A stretch of 22,392 nucleotides of DNA from a virus, in the IMG/VR virus record IMGVR_UViG_3300037245_002208, positions 1 through 22,392 of that record; one strand, written 5' to 3'. Of this stretch, positions 19,774-22,392 are shown piece after piece. The notes under the pieces are model-generated. The model ran no database searches, was not told where the DNA came from, and was given only the letters and a program-made list of their open reading frames with translations. The number at the start of each line of letters is the position of its first letter. Within the stretch, counting starts at the first letter, position 1. Both the position numbers and the translations under genes were made by a program.

Positions 19774-20202
19774 ATGCCAATAGGCGAAATTGCTGGAGCC
19801 GAAACAGCTACGATTAAACTTGGCGATAAAGAGTACACTCTATCGGCGTTGACATTGAATGATTACGCTGCGGTAGAGAACGACATGAAAGAAGCTGAGC
19901 GCAAAGAACTGGTCAAGCTCACAGAGGGAATGGGATTTTCTCCTACTGAGAGGGTGGAGTATATCGGTGAAAAGCTTGCCAAGATAGACATTGTTACAGC
20001 CATGTCCTCGCAGTCCAAGAGAAGCATCGTCTTCCTTGCATACCATTCTATTAAGCGCAAACACCCTGATATTGAATATGACGATGTGGCAAGCCATATG
20101 ACCGTAGACAAGATGACAGAGATAGCAGGCAATGTATCGATCATCATGGGAACAAGCTCAAAAAAAGCGAAGGGGCGAGCGAAGAAAGCAACGAGGAAAT
20201 AA
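19774..20202 (+). CDS. Tail assembly chaperone, unshifted product
   Basis: A 142-residue protein with AAAGGAGGG before its ATG. It is helical after an N-terminal strand pair (TIKLGDKEYTLSALTLNDYA), with FLAYHSIKRKHPDIEYDDVA and a basic tail (KKAKGRAKKATRK). By position and size it is the G-type chaperone that wraps the tape measure protein during siphovirus tail assembly. A slippery run of seven A residues near its end gives a longer product by -1 frameshifting. Confidence 0.8.
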   Translation: MPIGEIAGAETATIKLGDKEYTLSALTLNDYAAVENDMKEAERKELVKLTEGMGFSPTERVEYIGEKLAKIDIVTAMSSQSKRSIVFLAYHSIKRKHPDIEYDDVASHMTVDKMTEIAGNVSIIMGTSSKKAKGRAKKATRK

Positions 20203-20429
20203 GCTGGGATTTATCGTTTGCCCTGTTAAGCAGGTATTATGGAATGTCGCCAAGCGAGATTCTGGGATTAACGTTCAAGCAATTTACTTTGTATATGGAT
20301 AATATAAACAGGATAAGCAAGATGGAGAATGGTGGCGGTGATGGTGAACAGCAATCGTCCACTACGTCTCCGTCCGCTCTCCGAAATGCCATGATTAGCC
20401 GTGGCGCGAGAATGCCTAAGAGGAAATGA
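19774..20429 (+). CDS. Tail assembly chaperone, -1 frameshift fusion (GT-like)
   Basis: Reading 131 codons from 19774 to 20166, then slipping back one base and continuing to 20429, gives about 218 residues. The extension is SEGASEESNEEISWDLSFAL, then LSRYYGMSPSEILGLTFKQF and a Gly/Gln/Ser-rich tail ending ARMPKRK. The extension is open from the slip point onwards and carries a chaperone-like helical pattern. No Shine-Dalgarno sequence stands before the internal ATG at 20244, which favours frameshifting over separate initiation. In lambda, the G and GT pair is made in this way; the ratio matters for tail assembly. Confidence 0.8.
20160..20166 (+). promoter_or_regulatory. Slippery heptamer A-AAA-AAA for -1 frameshift
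   Basis: In the zero frame the codons are TCA AAA AAA GCG, so the seven A residues lie in the X-XXY-YYZ phase needed for tandem slippage. The site is 36 bases before the zero-frame stop, and the -1 frame is open to 20429. A possible downstream stem pairs GGGC (20173-20176) with GCCC near 20219-20222, but it is weak. Confidence 0.8.
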
Positions 20430-20430
20430 T

Positions 20431-22356
20431 ATGCCAGAGAAATTAGCCGAAGCCTTTGTCGAACTCAAGCTCAAAGTAGATGAGCTAGAAAAGGGCTTAA
20501 AGAAGGCAGAGAAAAAAACCGAGAGTTCGGCGAAGAGGATGGCGAAATCTGCCGCAAAGATTGCTATTGCGTTCACGGCGGTAGCCGCAACAATTGGCGC
20601 AGTAATGGGCGCAAAGTTGGTCGAAATAGCTTCTGACTTTGAAGAGACAGAGGCTAAATTCAAAACTGTATTTGAAGGACTGGAAAGCAAGGCAAGATCT
20701 TTCTCCGATGAACTTGTAGCATCTTTTGGTGTATCCACGAGGGAGGCGCAGTTCTTCCTTTCGTCAATACAGGATTTGCTTGTGCCGATGGGCATTGCAT
20801 CCGATAAGGCTGCCGATCTATCGTTTGAAACTGTCAAACTTGCTACCGATCTCGGCTCCTTTAACAACTTACCAACAGCACAGGTATTGGCAGACATGCA
20901 ATCTGCGCTTGTCGGTAATTTTGAGACGATGAAAAAATATGGCGTTGTCTTGAACGAGACTGTTATAAAGCAGAGGGCGTTAGAGTTAGGGCTGGGTGAC
21001 GCAACAGGCAAGGTGAATGCCGCCGAAAAAGCTCAAATAGCCCTAATGCTCATAACTGAGAGTAGTGCGGCGGCTATCGGTGACTTCGCGAGAACATCGG
21101 ATGGGTTTGCTAATACGCTGAAAATTGTTAAAGCGAGGCTTGAAGATGCGGCAGGGGAAATGGGGAAAGCATTACTACCTGCGGCTAAGGAGTTGCTAAC
21201 GATCACATTAAAATTAATACCGGTAATGCTTGATTTCGCCAGGGCTGTCGGTCTGGACGGAAGAACCGCCACGCAGAAACTGATTAAAGAGATCGAGGTG
21301 CTGAAAAACCGACAGGGAGAATTGCTACAAAGCCTACGCTCATTATCGCCACAAACAGAGCTATACGCCGCCAGAGTTTTAGCCTTAAAGAATGTATCCA
21401 ATAAACTCGAAGCCGCACAGAAAAAAGTAAACGAGGAGAGTGGTAAGAACAAGGATATTGTCACCAAGAACATTGTTGCTATCGAAAAGTTGAACGTAAC
21501 CACTGATAAAGCAAAAAACTCTGGGAAGGAACTAGAAAAAACATTCACAGAAACATGGGACTCCTTCGCCGAGGGTGCAAAGTTTGCCGCCGACACCGCA
21601 AATGACCAGTTTACAGCAATGGCACAGGCTGGCAGAGACTTTACAAGCGGATTCAGAAGAGAGCTATCTAGCACTTTCGTGGATGCAATGAAAGGTGATC
21701 TCGGTACAGCCGAAGAGATTTTCAATAAATTTGGTGGGGTAGTTGTTGGGGTGATCGCTAATATGGCGGCTGAATGGGTAGTCGCTACGATTGCCACTAA
21801 TGGTTTCGCTGTAGCCGCACAACTGGCGTGGGCATCTACTCTCGGACCTATCGTATTGGTCATCGCCGCTATTGCGGTAGTGGCTAATAATTTCGATGCA
21901 ATAAAGGAAAAATTCGATGCCTTCTTTATTGCAATTGGTGACGTTATAGGCTTCCTTTTCCAGATGTTTAAAGATATCGCTATTAAAATGAAAGAGGTCT
22001 GGACGGGTGGCGAGAAGGGGACTGGTGAGACAGCTCTCGGAATAAATGTACCTTTTGTAAAATTCGCAGACGGTGGTATCGGCGAAGGCTTCGATCCCGG
22101 CATAATACGCCAGCCGACCTTCAATGCGGGTGGTAGCCAGCTAGCAGGTGAAGCCGGACCGGAAGCTATCGTACCGTTAAAGAATGGGGCAATCCCTGTA
22201 TCCATGAGTGGCGGTGGCGGTGCAAGTACTATTACTCTCGTGTTAAAAGCAGGCGATGATGTTATGGCGGCTATTGCCTCTGGTCTTGAAGCGATGTCAG
22301 AGGATGGCAGACTTAAGCTCGACAAAAGCGCGATTCACGACAGGGCGGCAATTTAG
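20431..22356 (+). CDS. Tail length tape measure protein
   Basis: A 641-residue protein from ATG 20431, one base after the chaperone fusion stop, with AGAGGAAA upstream. An N-terminal coiled coil (VELKLKVDELEKGLKKAEKK) is followed by an Ala/Gly-rich hydrophobic segment (~residues 45-65), the tape-measure core (TKFKTVFEGLE-like, DMQSALVGNFETMKKYGV), a long hydrophobic region (~436-488: VVVGVIANMAAEWVVATIAT, TLGPIVLVIAAIAVV) and the usual end GGSQLAGEAGPEAIVPLKNG. At about 0.15 nm per residue the tail would be near 95 nm. Such proteins fill the tail tube and are released ahead of the DNA. The gene is complete. Confidence 0.92.
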   Translation: MPEKLAEAFVELKLKVDELEKGLKKAEKKTESSAKRMAKSAAKIAIAFTAVAATIGAVMGAKLVEIASDFEETEAKFKTVFEGLESKARSFSDELVASFGVSTREAQFFLSSIQDLLVPMGIASDKAADLSFETVKLATDLGSFNNLPTAQVLADMQSALVGNFETMKKYGVVLNETVIKQRALELGLGDATGKVNAAEKAQIALMLITESSAAAIGDFARTSDGFANTLKIVKARLEDAAGEMGKALLPAAKELLTITLKLIPVMLDFARAVGLDGRTATQKLIKEIEVLKNRQGELLQSLRSLSPQTELYAARVLALKNVSNKLEAAQKKVNEESGKNKDIVTKNIVAIEKLNVTTDKAKNSGKELEKTFTETWDSFAEGAKFAADTANDQFTAMAQAGRDFTSGFRRELSSTFVDAMKGDLGTAEEIFNKFGGVVVGVIANMAAEWVVATIATNGFAVAAQLAWASTLGPIVLVIAAIAVVANNFDAIKEKFDAFFIAIGDVIGFLFQMFKDIAIKMKEVWTGGEKGTGETALGINVPFVKFADGGIGEGFDPGIIRQPTFNAGGSQLAGEAGPEAIVPLKNGAIPVSMSGGGGASTITLVLKAGDDVMAAIASGLEAMSEDGRLKLDKSAIHDRAAI

Positions 22357-22358
22357 AG

Positions 22359-22392
22359 ATGAGATTCATGTATGATAACGATGCTGACAAAG
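22359..22392 (+). CDS. Start of a distal tail protein gene, cut by the window edge
   Basis: ATG 22359 opens a frame reading MRFMYDNDADK to the end of the window, two bases after the tape measure stop. Many siphoviruses have a gene here whose product starts with a similar '.Y(D)N.AD' motif. Only 11 codons are visible, so the call rests on position and this short motif. Confidence 0.5.
   Translation, partial: MRFMYDNDADK

Noticed and set aside
20268-21011. A 247-codon minus-strand open frame across the chaperone and tape measure genes
   Set aside because: Same reason: Ser/Ala-rich mirror of a plus-strand coding region, and all phage genes here run on the plus strand.
21033-22325. A 430-codon open frame on the minus strand, antisense to the tape measure gene
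   Set aside because: It is low-complexity (Ser/Ala/Pro-rich) as expected for the complement of a repetitive helical gene, has no ribosome-binding site, and the plus strand encodes a clear tape measure protein.
1-22392. tRNA genes, CRISPR arrays, integrase and attachment sites
   Set aside because: No cloverleaf-like sequences, regularly spaced repeats or recombinase motifs were seen on either strand.

Overview
The window is most of the early/accessory and virion-structure part of a tailed double-stranded DNA phage or prophage of siphovirus type, joined on its left to a toxin-antitoxin operon and a transposase gene. The host is bacterial: most phage genes have Shine-Dalgarno sequences of the AGGAGG type, and promoters have TTGACA/TATAAT-like boxes. 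The phylum cannot be read from the sequence. No integrase, attachment site, tRNA, rRNA, CRISPR array or bacterial housekeeping gene is visible, so prophage and free phage cannot be separated here. By eye the first ~1.3 kb is clearly AT-rich compared with the phage genes.

Layout. 15-1150 (minus strand): a three-gene operon of a HigB/Gp49-like toxin, an XRE-family antitoxin and a small DUF3467-like protein, all with overlapping reading frames, behind a region with two AT-rich palindromes. 1343-2170 (plus): a full-length IS1-like DDE transposase in which the first catalytic Asp appears to be Gly. 2205-2233: a strong promoter with a palindrome in its spacer. 2241-7414: some sixteen small, tightly coupled genes of mostly unknown function, several Cys/His-rich and probably zinc-binding, plus one ribbon-helix-helix protein and one small membrane protein. 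7415-8818: HK97-type portal. 8868-9988: four small unknown genes, the first bracketed by a perfect 12-bp inverted repeat. 9993-10568: an HslV/proteasome-like Ntn-hydrolase. 10571-16214: MuF-like head protein, prohead protease, major capsid protein, a decoration-like protein, two further head proteins and a tandem pair of paralogous structural proteins. 16227-18254: head-tail connector, head closure, tail terminator-type protein (HK97 gp10-like) and DUF3168 tail completion protein. 18264-19454: two tail-tube paralogues, the second with a ~154-residue domain inserted near its N-terminus. 19454-20429: a small tail protein and the tail assembly chaperone gene with a -1 frameshift product. 20431-22356: tape measure protein. 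22359 onwards: start of a distal tail gene cut by the window edge.

How the parts work together. Portal, MuF protein, protease, capsid and decoration proteins build the head. The connector, closure and terminator proteins join it to a non-contractile tail. No sheath gene lies beside the tube genes, and the tube, chaperones and tape measure follow the usual siphovirus order. The terminase genes that normally precede the portal are absent from the window.

The points most worth a second look are the tail-tube duplication with a precisely placed inserted domain, the proteasome-like peptidase embedded in the head operon, the three-gene toxin-antitoxin operon, and the transposase with a missing catalytic residue. 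All functional assignments come from reading motifs by eye; no database search was possible.
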